Origin: Bifidobacterium samirii
GTDB taxonomy: Bacteria; Actinomycetota; Actinomycetes; Actinomycetales; Bifidobacteriaceae
DNA: 64,000 nt
Direction of reading: 5' to 3'
NCBI RefSeq assembly: GCF_003952945.1
Contig: NZ_QXGK01000002.1
Span: forward strand, 124,001 to 188,000
A program made the position numbers and the translations under genes. Positions 17,706 to 26,730 of the stretch are shown here, piece by piece (positions within the stretch are counted from its first letter, which is position 1; every line of letters begins with the position of its first letter). The notes beneath the pieces were generated by a model. The model ran no database searches. It was not told the origin of the DNA and was given only the letters and a program-made list of their open reading frames with translations.

Positions 17706-19229
17706 TCAGCCAACAGAACGGTAGCGACGGCCTCGAGTCTTGCCTTCGAGCACGAGAGAGCCGTCCTCGACCAACTGATTCAGATATTTCCGCACCGTCC
17801 GCTGGCTCACGCCGGAACTATCCGAAACCTGCGGAACCGTAACCGTATCCTGACGGGAGAACAGTTCGCGCAATGCCGTCTTCACACGGTTTCCCGCTTC
17901 GCTCGACGACGGATTCCGAACCTCGATCCGCTCACCGGGAGCGGTCGGAGCCCCTTCGACCTCCTTATGCTCACCGGCAGCCGCATCGGCACCGTCATTC
18001 TGCACGTCATCGTACGAGGCGCCCGTCACGACGGATACCGCCGACCGGCTCGCCGTCTCAGGCCGCAGCGTCGGCACCATCGCCTCGAAGATATCGCCGT
18101 CCCGGAATTCCGGCTTCCGACCGGTGTACAGCGACGCCGCCCGGTTCAGTACTCGCAGTCCGCTGCCGAGCTTCTCCGCGATGCCGGTCTGCACGAACAC
18201 GTCGGCGATGATGGGATTCTTCGGCATCGGCGTGAACTCACCCAACGTCATGCGCCCCTCGAAGAACGACCGGGACGCGTTGACCGTACGAATGGAATCC
18301 TTCCCGATGAGGATCCTCGCGACGACCGGACTGGAGTATTCACGATGCATCAGACTGTTCGCGACCAGTTCCCGGGCGATCACGTCACGCGGACTCGTCC
18401 GCCGGCCGTCGGCCAGCGCAAACCGGTCCGGCAGACTCCTCGTCACGAAGTCGACCAGGCGATCGTACGCGTCGAACAGATTCGTCCGCACCATCAGACG
18501 GTCGTCATACCGATCGACGTCGTCGCGCCGCACGATCGCGTCGGTGACGTACGACGGGCACACCGATGCGATCACATCATCCTTGCCCAGCAGCAGCACG
18601 GCAGCCAGGTTGAACCCCTCCTCGCCGGTCGTGTAATCCCGGTCGTACAGCTTGGCGCTACGGAACATCTCATCATCCGACATCGTCGCCCACGGATGGC
18701 CGGCACGCTGCGCAACGGCCATCGCGCGCATCCGAGCCACCAGATCGGAACGCAGGTCGAACGGCGTGACGTAACGGAAGATGCGACGTTCGGAATAGTA
18801 GTTCTGCTTGCGGATGTACATCTGACTGATCTGGATGTCGCCGTCGACCCGCACATCGGTATCTGCCAGCCGATCGTATACGACGCCCTTGAATCGGATC
18901 ACCGACGATCCGGACATCACCAGGATGCGGATCACGACACGACCGTCGCAGTCAATCCGTTCGGTCTCCACGTTCGGCGCAGGCGAGAACAGGTTACGGT
19001 TGGATATCACGTTCGCGATGTTGCGTTCGACTTCCACGGCACGCTTGGGATCGATGCCTTCGACCGCGCCGTCGTCGTTGACGCCGAGATAGATGCTGCC
19101 ACCCAACCGGTTCGCGAACGAGCAGACCGTTTCGAAGACATCCGGATGAGGCCGGTCACCGCAGCGTTTGAACTCGACGGTGACGGACTCGCCCTCCTTC
19201 AGCACCGCGTCCAATTCGTCCCGGACCAT
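17706..19229 (-). CDS. AlbA_2/Schlafen-type ATP-binding regulator with C-terminal HTH
   Basis: The 507-residue protein opens with an AlbA_2 (Schlafen-like) domain: EFKRCGDR near residue 19, the nucleotide-site phrase SFANRLGGSIYLGVNDDG, and a KGVVYDR segment. The middle part holds ELVANSLMHREYSS and EKLGSGLRVL, as in the HATPase_c_4 domain of such proteins. An Ala/Glu-rich linker follows, then a helix-turn-helix (VPQVSDSSGVSQRTVRKYLNQLVEDG). Members act as transcription regulators or in defence; the substrate is unknown. ATG at 19229 has AAAGGGG upstream; a GTG at 19274 would start inside an operator-like repeat. Confidence 0.8.
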   Translation of the reverse strand: MVRDELDAVLKEGESVTVEFKRCGDRPHPDVFETVCSFANRLGGSIYLGVNDDGAVEGIDPKRAVEVERNIANVISNRNLFSPAPNVETERIDCDGRVVIRILVMSGSSVIRFKGVVYDRLADTDVRVDGDIQISQMYIRKQNYYSERRIFRYVTPFDLRSDLVARMRAMAVAQRAGHPWATMSDDEMFRSAKLYDRDYTTGEEGFNLAAVLLLGKDDVIASVCPSYVTDAIVRRDDVDRYDDRLMVRTNLFDAYDRLVDFVTRSLPDRFALADGRRTSPRDVIARELVANSLMHREYSSPVVARILIGKDSIRTVNASRSFFEGRMTLGEFTPMPKNPIIADVFVQTGIAEKLGSGLRVLNRAASLYTGRKPEFRDGDIFEAMVPTLRPETASRSAVSVVTGASYDDVQNDGADAAAGEHKEVEGAPTAPGERIEVRNPSSSEAGNRVKTALRELFSRQDTVTVPQVSDSSGVSQRTVRKYLNQLVEDGSLVLEGKTRGRRYRSVG

Positions 19230-19257
19230 AGGAACCCCTTTTCCCGAATCAGCGACC

Positions 19258-19368
19258 AATTCGTACACTGTCACAATAATTCATACACGCTGGGGCACAA
19301 TTTGCACCTCACCATGTACGAATAATACCCAATTCATGTATGAATATCACGCCATAATGTAAGAATTG
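19258..19368 (-). promoter_or_regulatory. Iterated operator motif before the AlbA_2 gene
   Basis: The motif AATTCRTACAC occurs at 19258-19268 and 19278-19288, exactly 20 bp apart. It recurs inverted as TGTACGAAT at 19315-19323, as the palindrome ATTCAT-GT-ATGAAT at 19332-19345, and weakly as ATGTAAGAATT at 19358-19368. The cluster covers the promoter region of the AlbA_2 gene, whose own C-terminal HTH is the likely binder. Confidence 0.55.
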
Positions 19369-19500
19369 AGCCACAATATCATAATTAAGGCGCAGAATTC
19401 TTTACCGCATGCATGAATTCGACCATCAGGCAACCTCATCAGTAACGGGCATGCCTTGCAGGGAAATACACTCGTCAATCAGGCCGCAACCGAAACCCGT

Positions 19501-19668
19501 CGGTTGCGCGCGTCTGACCGAAGTCGGCGCGCACGGAACGCAGTCTGAGGCGAACGGTTCGACGGTTTGTATGCGTCCGAACGAAAGCAGCGCACACAAA
19601 CCGCGGTTCGGAAGGGGCGGTTCAGCGGTTTGCATGCGGCGGCTTCGTTGACGCGCATACAAACCGCA
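19501..19668. repeat. Hairpin array D1: 63-bp period, behind an amino-acid permease
   Basis: Left arms CGGTTTGTATGCG (19563) and CGGTTTGCATGCG (19626), and right arms CGCACACAAACCG (19591) and CGCATACAAACCG (19654), are each 63 bp apart. Arms in a unit start about 29 bp apart. A decayed first unit fits at 19501-19540. The array ends 46 bp past the stop codon of the permease gene. The same family occurs at 28257-28362. Confidence 0.85.
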
Positions 19669-19714
19669 GCCGCAGCCCGTAAGGGACCGGCGGACCGGCC
19701 GGCGACAGGCCCCG

Positions 19715-21253
19715 CTATCGGCCGAGGGACTCGCGTAGGTCGCGGGACTGGAAGCGCTCGTGCAGGATGCAGTAGCCGCCGAAGAGGACGAGCCACACGA
19801 GGCCGGCGATTGCCGGACCGCGGGTGTCGTCGGCGAGGAACAGCGTGCAGTAGACGAACACGAAGAACGCGATCGCGAGCGTGTTCGTCACCTTCCACGC
19901 CGGCATCAGGAAGCCGTCGGCGATGAAGTCGGCGGAACGGCGGTAGCGGCGGTGCGCGAGCATCGTCAGCACGTAGATGAACACGATCACCGCGCTCGAC
20001 GCGGACGCGAACAGGACGAACGCGCCGGAGACGCCGGGGATCGCGTTGATGACCGGCGACAGCAGGATCAGCGCCGCCGACGCGACGATCGCGCGCGCCG
20101 GCACCTGCCGCTTCGACACGACGCCCAGCTTGCGGAACGTCGGCGACGGCGACACGGCGGCCAGCTGGTACAGGTGGCGTCCGGCCGAGTAGAGCAGCGA
20201 GTTGAGCGCGCTGGACGCGGCGGTGATGACCACGAAGAACACGAGCGCCGACGCCCAGTCGAGGCCGGCGAACTGGAACACCATGATGAACGGCGACGCG
20301 AACGAGCCGTCCGCGTTCGGCCGGAACGTGGTCCACGGCACGATCGCCATGATCGCCACCAGCGCGCCCACGTAGAAGATGAGCACGCGCATGATGATCT
20401 CGTTGATCGCCTTCGGCAGCACCTTGCGCGGGTTCTGCGTCTCGGACACGGTGACGCCCACGAATTCGATCATCTCGTACGAGTAGAACACCATCTGGAA
20501 GCTCATGAGGAAGCTCAGCCAGCCGTTGGGCGCGATCGAGAAGCCGCTGGTGATGTTGTCGAGTCCGGCGTGGCCGGCGGGCGAGACCGCGTCCTGGCCG
20601 GTCACCTGCACCGCGTCGTAGTGGTAGCCGACGACGACCATGACCACGGCGGTGGCGATCAGCGCGCAGATGAGCGTGATCTTGATCATCGAGAACCAGA
20701 ATTCGGCCTCGCCGAACGCCTTGACGGCGATCAGGTTGATGGTGACGAGCGCGGCGAGGAAGCCGACCTCGATCAGCCACTCCCAGCCCGACAGGTCGAT
20801 GCCGAACGTGTCGAAGAACGTGACGAAGTACGTGGACACGGCGCTGATCTCGCTCATGCCGATGAGCACGAGCACGATCCAGTACGACCAGCCGGCGAAC
20901 GTGCCCCACCCGTTGCCCAGGTAGCGGGTGATGAAGTTGATGAACGTGTGCTGGCTCGGATCGCGGTACATGAGCTCGCCGATGCCGCGCATCAGCAGGA
21001 ACATGATGAGGCCGACGCCGATGTACACGAACACGATGCTCGGTCCGGTCAGCGCGATCGACTTGCCGGAGCCGAGGAACAGGCCGGTGCCGATCGTGCC
21101 GCCGATGGCGATGAACTGCACGTGCCGGTTGTTCAGGCCGCGCGCCATCTCGTTGCCGTGGTCGAGGCTCTCGACCGACTTCAGGCCGCCGCCGTCCGGC
21201 TGGTCCGGTTGCGCCGTTCGCGCAGGCGTCGCCTGATGCTGCGTTTCGCTCAT
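19715..21253 (-). CDS. APC-family amino-acid permease
   Basis: A 512-residue permease with about 12 membrane helices. The start of helix 1, HVQFIAIGGTIGTGLFLGSGKSI, is the amino-acid-binding motif of the APC superfamily (AAT group: LysP, AnsP, GabP), and FYSYEMIEFVGVTVSETQNPRKVLPKAI is the matching helix 6 region. The exact amino acid is unknown. GGGAGG lies before the ATG at 21253; a longer frame to 21283 is less likely. TGAACAGGTTCA, a short palindrome, lies at 21271-21282 just upstream. Its stop is followed by hairpin array D1. Confidence 0.88.
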   Translation of the reverse strand: MSETQHQATPARTAQPDQPDGGGLKSVESLDHGNEMARGLNNRHVQFIAIGGTIGTGLFLGSGKSIALTGPSIVFVYIGVGLIMFLLMRGIGELMYRDPSQHTFINFITRYLGNGWGTFAGWSYWIVLVLIGMSEISAVSTYFVTFFDTFGIDLSGWEWLIEVGFLAALVTINLIAVKAFGEAEFWFSMIKITLICALIATAVVMVVVGYHYDAVQVTGQDAVSPAGHAGLDNITSGFSIAPNGWLSFLMSFQMVFYSYEMIEFVGVTVSETQNPRKVLPKAINEIIMRVLIFYVGALVAIMAIVPWTTFRPNADGSFASPFIMVFQFAGLDWASALVFFVVITAASSALNSLLYSAGRHLYQLAAVSPSPTFRKLGVVSKRQVPARAIVASAALILLSPVINAIPGVSGAFVLFASASSAVIVFIYVLTMLAHRRYRRSADFIADGFLMPAWKVTNTLAIAFFVFVYCTLFLADDTRGPAIAGLVWLVLFGGYCILHERFQSRDLRESLGR

Positions 21254-21353
21254 CGTTTTCCTCCCGTATGTGAACAGGTTCAAACTCTAGCAGCGGACCG
21301 CTACCCCACAGCCGGGAAGTTCAACGCCGATTGTGATGATGTTGCGTGCATTT

Positions 21354-21397
21354 CGTCGGAAAGTTCAATTCGCGGCTTGGAATTGAACTTTCCGGCG
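21354..21397 (-). terminator. Terminator after the giant ABC permease
   Basis: An 18-bp stem with one mismatch (21354-21371 against 21380-21397, core GGAAAGTTCAATTC) and an 8-nt loop lies 33 bp past the stop of the permease gene. A related half-arm GGGAAGTTCAACGC is at 21314-21327. Confidence 0.65.
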
Positions 21398-21429
21398 ACG
21401 GCGCCCCCGCCGGCCGCCGACCGACCCCG

Positions 21430-24400
21430 TCATTCGACGGACTTGAGCGAGCTGACCGGGTCGATCCGGTCGAGCACCGGGTTGGTGAACAGGTGGACGA
21501 GCAGCGCGAACGCGACCGTAGCGCCGGCGGCGATCAGATAGCTCGTCCAGCGCACGTCGACCTCGAAGTAGATGCCCGGCATGTTCAGCGCGGCCGTGAG
21601 CAGTCCGCCGATCCAGCGGCCCAGCGGCAGGCCGACCGCGACGCCCATGCCCGTCAGGATCAGCATCTCCTTGTTCACGTACGTGTGCACCTCGCGGTCG
21701 TAGAAGCCGAGCACCTTGAGCGTGGCCATCTCGCGCACGCGCTCCGACACGTTCGTGTTCGACAGCGTGAACAGCACCACGAGCGCCAGGCTTCCGGCCA
21801 GTCCCACGATCAGCGCGACGACCGCGCTCATCAGCTCGAATTGGAAGCCGCGCTGCAGCCGGTCGGTGCTGCTCACCGTCAGCACCGCCGGGTCGTGCGA
21901 CAGCTCCTGCGCGTACGCGATGCGCGCGTCGGCGGCCGCCTCGTCGTCGGCGTCGTCGGCGTCGCCCATCGTGGCGAGCATCGCGTTCTCGTCGAGCGGC
22001 GCGGTCACGTCGAACGCGTCGCGGTACAGCGTCTCGCTCAGGTACACGTCGGAGCCGATCAGATTGCGGCTGACGGCGGCGACCGTCACGTCGGCGGTGC
22101 GCATCGCCGAATCGCGCAGCCGGATCGTGTCGCCCGCCTCGACGCCCAGCGCGTTCGCCGCCGACTGGGCGACGATCGCGCCGTCGTCGCCCAGCGTCAG
22201 CACGTCGCCGCCGCCGGACCGGCCGAGCCGGCCGAGCCAGCCGGACCGGCCGGAGCGTCCGGCGGCGTCGCGCAGGTCGATCATGTCGTTCAGCGCGTCC
22301 TCCGACCCGTCGGGGACGATCAGCAGCTGCACCGTCTCGCCGGCGCCGTCGACGGTCATCTCGCCGCTGTCGATGCGCAGGTCGAGCGTCGCGTCGACGC
22401 GGCCGTCGTCGGCGACGCGCTCACGCATCGCGTCGCCCGACCCGTCGCCGGCGACGACGAGCAGGTCGTAGCGGGTGATCTCGTCGTACTGCTTCGCGCC
22501 GATCGTGTCGACGCTGTCGTTGATCGCGAACCCGCACACGATGAGCGCCGTGCACCCGGCCACGCCGCCGACCGTCATGATCAGCCGCGACTTGAAGCGC
22601 GCGATGTTGCGCACCGTCACCTTGTTGAGGAAGCTCAGCCGACGCCACAGCGGGCCGATGCGTTCCAGCAGGACGCGCGCGCCCGCCTTCGGCGCCTTCG
22701 GACGCATCAGCGCGGCCGGCGTCTGGCGCAGCTCGCCCATGCACGCGACCACGGTGGCGCCCACCACGCCGGCCACGAACAGGAGCACGCCGCCCGTGCC
22801 GTACGCCCAGTCGTATTCGAAGCGGATGTCGGGCACCATGTACAGGCCCTCCAGCACGATCCGCAGGAACGCGGGGATGCCGACGAATCCGGCGATCAGC
22901 CCCAGACCGCCGCCGATCAGGCAGGCGAGCGCCGCGAACAGCACGTATCGGGCGGCGATGGCGGCGCGCCCGTAGCCGAGGCCCACGTACGTGCCGATGA
23001 GGCCGCGCTCCTCCTCGACCATGCGGGTCATGGCGGTCAGGCTCATGAGCACGGCGACGAGGAGGAACACGACGGGGAACGCGCGGCCGATCGATTCGAT
23101 GGATGAGATGTCAGAGTCGAAGGCGCTGAAGCCGCTGATGGACGAGCGGGTCTGCACGTACCAGGTCGCGTCGGCGACGTCGTCGATGCGCTGCTGCTGG
23201 CGGGCGATCTCGTCGAGTGCGTCGCTGCGGCGTTGGTCGAGTTCGGTCTGCGCGTCGTCGAGTTGGGTGCGCGCGTCGTCGAGTTGGGTTTCGGCGGCCT
23301 TGAGCTGCCGTTCGCCGTCGTCGAGCTGGGTTTTGCCGGCGGCGAGCTGCGCGGCCTGGGTTTCGAGCTGTGTGGCCTGGGTTTCGAGGGTGGCGGCGTT
23401 CGCTTCGAGGGCGGCGGACTGCCGGTCGAGTTCGGCGGCGCCGGCGGCGGCCTCCTGTTCCTTGGCGCTCAGCTGCGCGTTCTGTGCGTCGAGCTGGGTT
23501 TGGGCGGGGATGATGGTGCCGTCCAGCGTGGTCTGGAGCTGGTCGCGGGTGGCCTGCAGCTGGGCGCGCTGGGTTTCCAGCTGGGTGCGGATCGTGCCGG
23601 GGTCGGGCGCGGTGGCGGGTACGTCGATGCCGAGTGCGGCGAGGAGCGTGCGGATGCGCTGCCAGGTCGCGTCGTCGATGCCGGGGGTGAGGCCGTCGAG
23701 CATGCCGAGGACCTGGTCGATCATCGTCAGGCTCTGGTCGACCTGCGCGAGCCCCTGTTCGACCTGCGTGCGGTTCGCGGTCAGTTCGTTCTGCGCCCGG
23801 TCGAGCTGCGTGCGCGCCGATGCGAGCTGGCGTTTGCCGTCTTCGAGTTCGGTGCGCGCCGACGCGATCTGCGAGCGTCCGTCGGCGAGCTGCCGGCGGG
23901 CGTCGGCGAGCTGGGCGCGCGCGTCGGCGAGCTGCTGCTCGCCGTCGGCGATCTGGGCGGCGTTGTCGTCGATGGCCTTGCGCTGGTCGGCGACCATCGC
24001 GGCGTTCTTCTCGACTTCGGCGCGGTTGTCGTCTATGGTGCGCTGCGCGTCGGCGAACTGGCGTTCGGCGTCGACGCGCGCCTCGTCGAGCGCGTCCTGC
24101 GCGTCGGCGACGAGCCGGTCGCGTCGTGCGCGCTGACGGTCGGTCTGCACCGTGGCTTCGATGCGGTCGGCGACGGCGGCGACGATGTCGTCGTACGCGT
24201 CGGAGAACGCGTCCTCGCCGTCGGTGCCGTCGACGGCGACCGTGATCGACGTGTATACGTCGCCGGTCACGCCGGCGGACGACGTGAAGAACGTGTAGTC
24301 GGAGGCGACGTTCTGGCGGAACGCCTCCGTGCCGATGCCGTCGGGGTTGCTCAGGTCCTTCGGGTCGATGACCTCGCCCACGATGGTCAGCTCCGTCGGG

Positions 24401-25089
24401 AACGATGGGGACTGCTCGCCGGATGACGCTGCGGCGGCGTCGGCATCGGCGGCGTCGGCGGAACCGGCGGAATCATCGGACGAATCGGCCGCGTCATCAT
24501 CGGACGAATCGGCCGAATCGGACGAATCGGACGAATCGGACGGGTCGGACGGGTCGGACGAATCGGACGGATCGGCCGCGTCGACGGCGGCGCCGACGAG
24601 GCCGACGGACGATGCGGCGTCGGCGGCAGGTTCGACGCTCAGCGTGTCTCCGATCGTAAGGCCGCTGTCGAGCAGGAAGCCGAGCGTGACGGCGATCTCG
24701 CCGGCGGCGGACGGCATGCGGCCGTCGCTCAGGTACGGCCGGTCGAGGCCGGCGTCGCCGATCTCGCGCATCGTGACGCTTTTGACGGTGCCGTCGATCG
24801 TCGTCTCGACGCTCTGGCTGCGTTCGGCCTGCACGACGGCCACGCCGTCCACGCCGCGCAGCGCGTCCACGTCGTCGTCGGTCAGGCCGTACGTGGACAG
24901 CACCTCGATGTCGTGCAGTCCCTGCGCCGCGTAGAAGCGGTCGGCGGCGCGGAACATGTCGCGGCAGCCCGCGTAGATGCCGGTCAGCACCGCCACGCCC
25001 AGCATCACGATCACCGCGATCGACACGAACCGCTTCCAGCCGCGCACCCAGCAGCGCAGCATGTCCCGGACGAACGCCCCCGTCATCAT
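21430..25089 (-). CDS. Giant FtsX/MacB-type ABC permease with coiled-coil outer domain
   Basis: This protein has about 1219 residues, twice or more the usual size. It has one N-terminal helix, an outer domain, a long coiled coil (about 390-690) built from heptad-like repeats such as QLADARAQLADARRQLADG, a first FtsX helix block, a second outer domain, and a last three-helix FtsX block ending LDRIDPVSSLKSVE. A Ser/Asp-only low-complexity stretch lies near residues 175-220. The layout matches two-FtsX-domain permeases of Gram-positive bacteria, often annotated as lipoprotein or peptide exporters; the substrate is unknown. It starts 5 bp after the stop of its ATPase gene, so the two are coupled. 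The start may be 25089 or 25086. Confidence 0.85.
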   Translation of the reverse strand: MMTGAFVRDMLRCWVRGWKRFVSIAVIVMLGVAVLTGIYAGCRDMFRAADRFYAAQGLHDIEVLSTYGLTDDDVDALRGVDGVAVVQAERSQSVETTIDGTVKSVTMREIGDAGLDRPYLSDGRMPSAAGEIAVTLGFLLDSGLTIGDTLSVEPAADAASSVGLVGAAVDAADPSDSSDPSDPSDSSDSSDSADSSDDDAADSSDDSAGSADAADADAAAASSGEQSPSFPTELTIVGEVIDPKDLSNPDGIGTEAFRQNVASDYTFFTSSAGVTGDVYTSITVAVDGTDGEDAFSDAYDDIVAAVADRIEATVQTDRQRARRDRLVADAQDALDEARVDAERQFADAQRTIDDNRAEVEKNAAMVADQRKAIDDNAAQIADGEQQLADARAQLADARRQLADGRSQIASARTELEDGKRQLASARTQLDRAQNELTANRTQVEQGLAQVDQSLTMIDQVLGMLDGLTPGIDDATWQRIRTLLAALGIDVPATAPDPGTIRTQLETQRAQLQATRDQLQTTLDGTIIPAQTQLDAQNAQLSAKEQEAAAGAAELDRQSAALEANAATLETQATQLETQAAQLAAGKTQLDDGERQLKAAETQLDDARTQLDDAQTELDQRRSDALDEIARQQQRIDDVADATWYVQTRSSISGFSAFDSDISSIESIGRAFPVVFLLVAVLMSLTAMTRMVEEERGLIGTYVGLGYGRAAIAARYVLFAALACLIGGGLGLIAGFVGIPAFLRIVLEGLYMVPDIRFEYDWAYGTGGVLLFVAGVVGATVVACMGELRQTPAALMRPKAPKAGARVLLERIGPLWRRLSFLNKVTVRNIARFKSRLIMTVGGVAGCTALIVCGFAINDSVDTIGAKQYDEITRYDLLVVAGDGSGDAMRERVADDGRVDATLDLRIDSGEMTVDGAGETVQLLIVPDGSEDALNDMIDLRDAAGRSGRSGWLGRLGRSGGGDVLTLGDDGAIVAQSAANALGVEAGDTIRLRDSAMRTADVTVAAVSRNLIGSDVYLSETLYRDAFDVTAPLDENAMLATMGDADDADDEAAADARIAYAQELSHDPAVLTVSSTDRLQRGFQFELMSAVVALIVGLAGSLALVVLFTLSNTNVSERVREMATLKVLGFYDREVHTYVNKEMLILTGMGVAVGLPLGRWIGGLLTAALNMPGIYFEVDVRWTSYLIAAGATVAFALLVHLFTNPVLDRIDPVSSLKSVE

Positions 25090-25094
25090 GCCGC

Positions 25095-25799
25095 CTACCA
25101 TTCGATCGCGGCGATCGGGACGGGCGCGGCGTTGACCTCCTCGCTCGTGACCCTGCCGGAACGGAAGCGGATCACCCGGTGGGCCATCGGCGCGAGCGCC
25201 GAATTGTGCGTGATGATCATGACGGTCATGCCCTGCTCGCGGCAGATGTCCTGCAGCAGCTGCAGCACCTCCTTGCCGGTCTCGTAGTCGAGCGCGCCGG
25301 TCGGCTCGTCGCACAGCAGCAGCTTCGGCTTCTTCGCGATCGCGCGCGCAATCGACACGCGCTGCTGTTCGCCGCCGCTCAGCTGCGCGGGGAAGTTCGC
25401 GAGACGATCGCCCAGACCGACCTTGCGCAGCGTGTCGGCCGGGTCGAAATGGTCGGGGCAGATCTGGCTGGCGAGTTCGACGTTCTCCAGCGCGGTCAGG
25501 TTCGGGACGAGATTGTAGAACTGGAACACGAAGCCGATGTCGTTGCGCCGGTAGGCGACCAGTTCGCGCTTGCGCAGATGCGTGACGTCGCGGCCGCCGA
25601 CCACGACGCGCCCCGACGTGGCCGTGTCCATGCCGCCCAGGATGTTCAGCGCGGTCGTCTTGCCGGCGCCCGACTGGCCGAGGATGACCGTCAGCTCGCC
25701 CTCGCCGGCGGTGAAGCTCGCCTCGTCGAGCGCGCGGATCGGCGCGCCGCCGCCGGACGGATACTCCTTGACCACATGGTCGAACTCGATGTACGCCAC
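25095..25799 (-). CDS. ABC ATP-binding protein for the giant FtsX-type permease
   Basis: The 234-residue ATPase has Walker A GQSGAGKT (about 36-43), Q-loop FQFYN, signature LSGGEQQR and Walker [13 protein letters not shown], all intact, of the MacB/LolD type. The start codon is GTG at 25797-25799 with GAGG six bases upstream. It is directly followed by the giant permease gene and faces an amino-acid permease across repeat array B. Confidence 0.92.
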   Translation of the reverse strand: MAYIEFDHVVKEYPSGGGAPIRALDEASFTAGEGELTVILGQSGAGKTTALNILGGMDTATSGRVVVGGRDVTHLRKRELVAYRRNDIGFVFQFYNLVPNLTALENVELASQICPDHFDPADTLRKVGLGDRLANFPAQLSGGEQQRVSIARAIAKKPKLLLCDEPTGALDYETGKEVLQLLQDICREQGMTVMIITHNSALAPMAHRVIRFRSGRVTSEEVNAAPVPIAAIEW

Positions 25800-25929
25800 T
25801 CAACACCTCACTCGTGCGCGGGAATCCCCTGGATGGACGGGATCGGGACGGGTCGGCGGCTCTGCGCTGCGGCCGCCGTCTTCCATTAAACCGCATCCGA
25901 CCCGGACGAATCCTGAACGCGTCGCCGGT

Positions 25930-26500
25930 GTGGCGGGTTCGAGGCGGGAACGACGGGGGTCCTAGCGCGGCAACCATACAGGTAGGCCGCCGATCCTCCT
26001 CGCTGACGGGGACCTCAGCGAGGTAATCATGAGGGCAGCCCGGCAATCCTCCTCGCTGACAGGCGCTCAGCGAGGTCTTCATACGGGTAACCCGCGAATC
26101 TTTCTCACTGACAGCGACTCAGCGCGGCAATCGTACGGGTAAGCCGCTGATTCTTCTCGCTGACGACACCTCAGCGAGGAAACCATACGAGTAAACCGAG
26201 GATACTCCTCGCCCACGGCGACTCAGCGAGGCCATCATGGAATCAACCCGGCAATCTTCCTCACTGACGACACCTCAGCGAGGAAACCATGCGAGTAAAC
26301 CGAGGATTCTCCTCGCTCACGGCGACTCAGCGCGGCAATCATGAGGCTACCCCGGCAATCTTCCTCACTGACGACACCTCAGCGAGGCAATCATGAGGGG
26401 AGCCCCGCAATCTTCCTCGCTGACGGAGGCTCAGCGCGGCATCCATACGGGTAAGCCGCCGATCTTCCTCGCCGGCGAGGCGCTCAGCGGGACGATCATG
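25930..26500. repeat. Tandem hairpin array B: 11 units, 52-bp period
   Basis: The right-arm core AGCG recurs at 25965, 26018, 26070, 26122, 26174, 26226, 26278, 26330, 26382, 26434 and 26487. Eight successive steps are exactly 52 bp; the first and last are 53. Hairpins are of the type CTCGCTGA-N7-TCAGCGAG, joined by AATCATACGGGTAAGCCG-like segments. The stem is the same family as array A 15 kb away. Units at 26174-26226 and 26278-26330 are near-identical, a recent 104-bp duplication. It lies between divergent genes for an ABC ATPase and an amino-acid permease. Confidence 0.9.
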
Positions 26501-26730
26501 CGAGCGATCCGCGGAATCTCCTCGCGGGGAACGGTCGGAGACGGGACCGGCGGCAATCGGCGGACGAATCCGCCCGCGGAAACGGACGCGATACATGCAC
26601 GTCATGGGCGACGGCATACAATGGCGGCCATTGTCATATGTGCATGCGATCGCGCGACGCCGCCGAACGGACCGGGAGGACCGGACCGGCCGGGCGGAGC
26701 CGCCGCGACCGGAAAGGGAGGAAGACCATC
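26501..26730 (+). other. Promoter region of the second amino-acid permease
   Basis: 230 bp between array B and the permease start. It contains CATACAATGG (26616-26625) as a possible -10 area, but no convincing -35. The frame upstream of the chosen start is open but has no ribosome site and an Arg/Gly/Asp-rich composition, so I take it as leader. Confidence 0.35.

Larger units (their letters stand above)
19230..19714. other. Intergenic region: AT-rich operators, then hairpin array D1
   Basis: The 485-bp gap lies between the start of the AlbA_2 gene and the stop of the first amino-acid permease gene. Its left part (19250-19400) is the most AT-rich stretch nearby and carries repeated operator-like motifs. 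Its right part holds hairpin array D1. No gene is seen between them. Confidence 0.6.

Noticed and set aside
17706-19274. GTG start at 19274 for the AlbA_2 gene
   Set aside because: No ribosome site precedes it and it lies in the operator-like repeats. ATG at 19229 has AAAGGGG.
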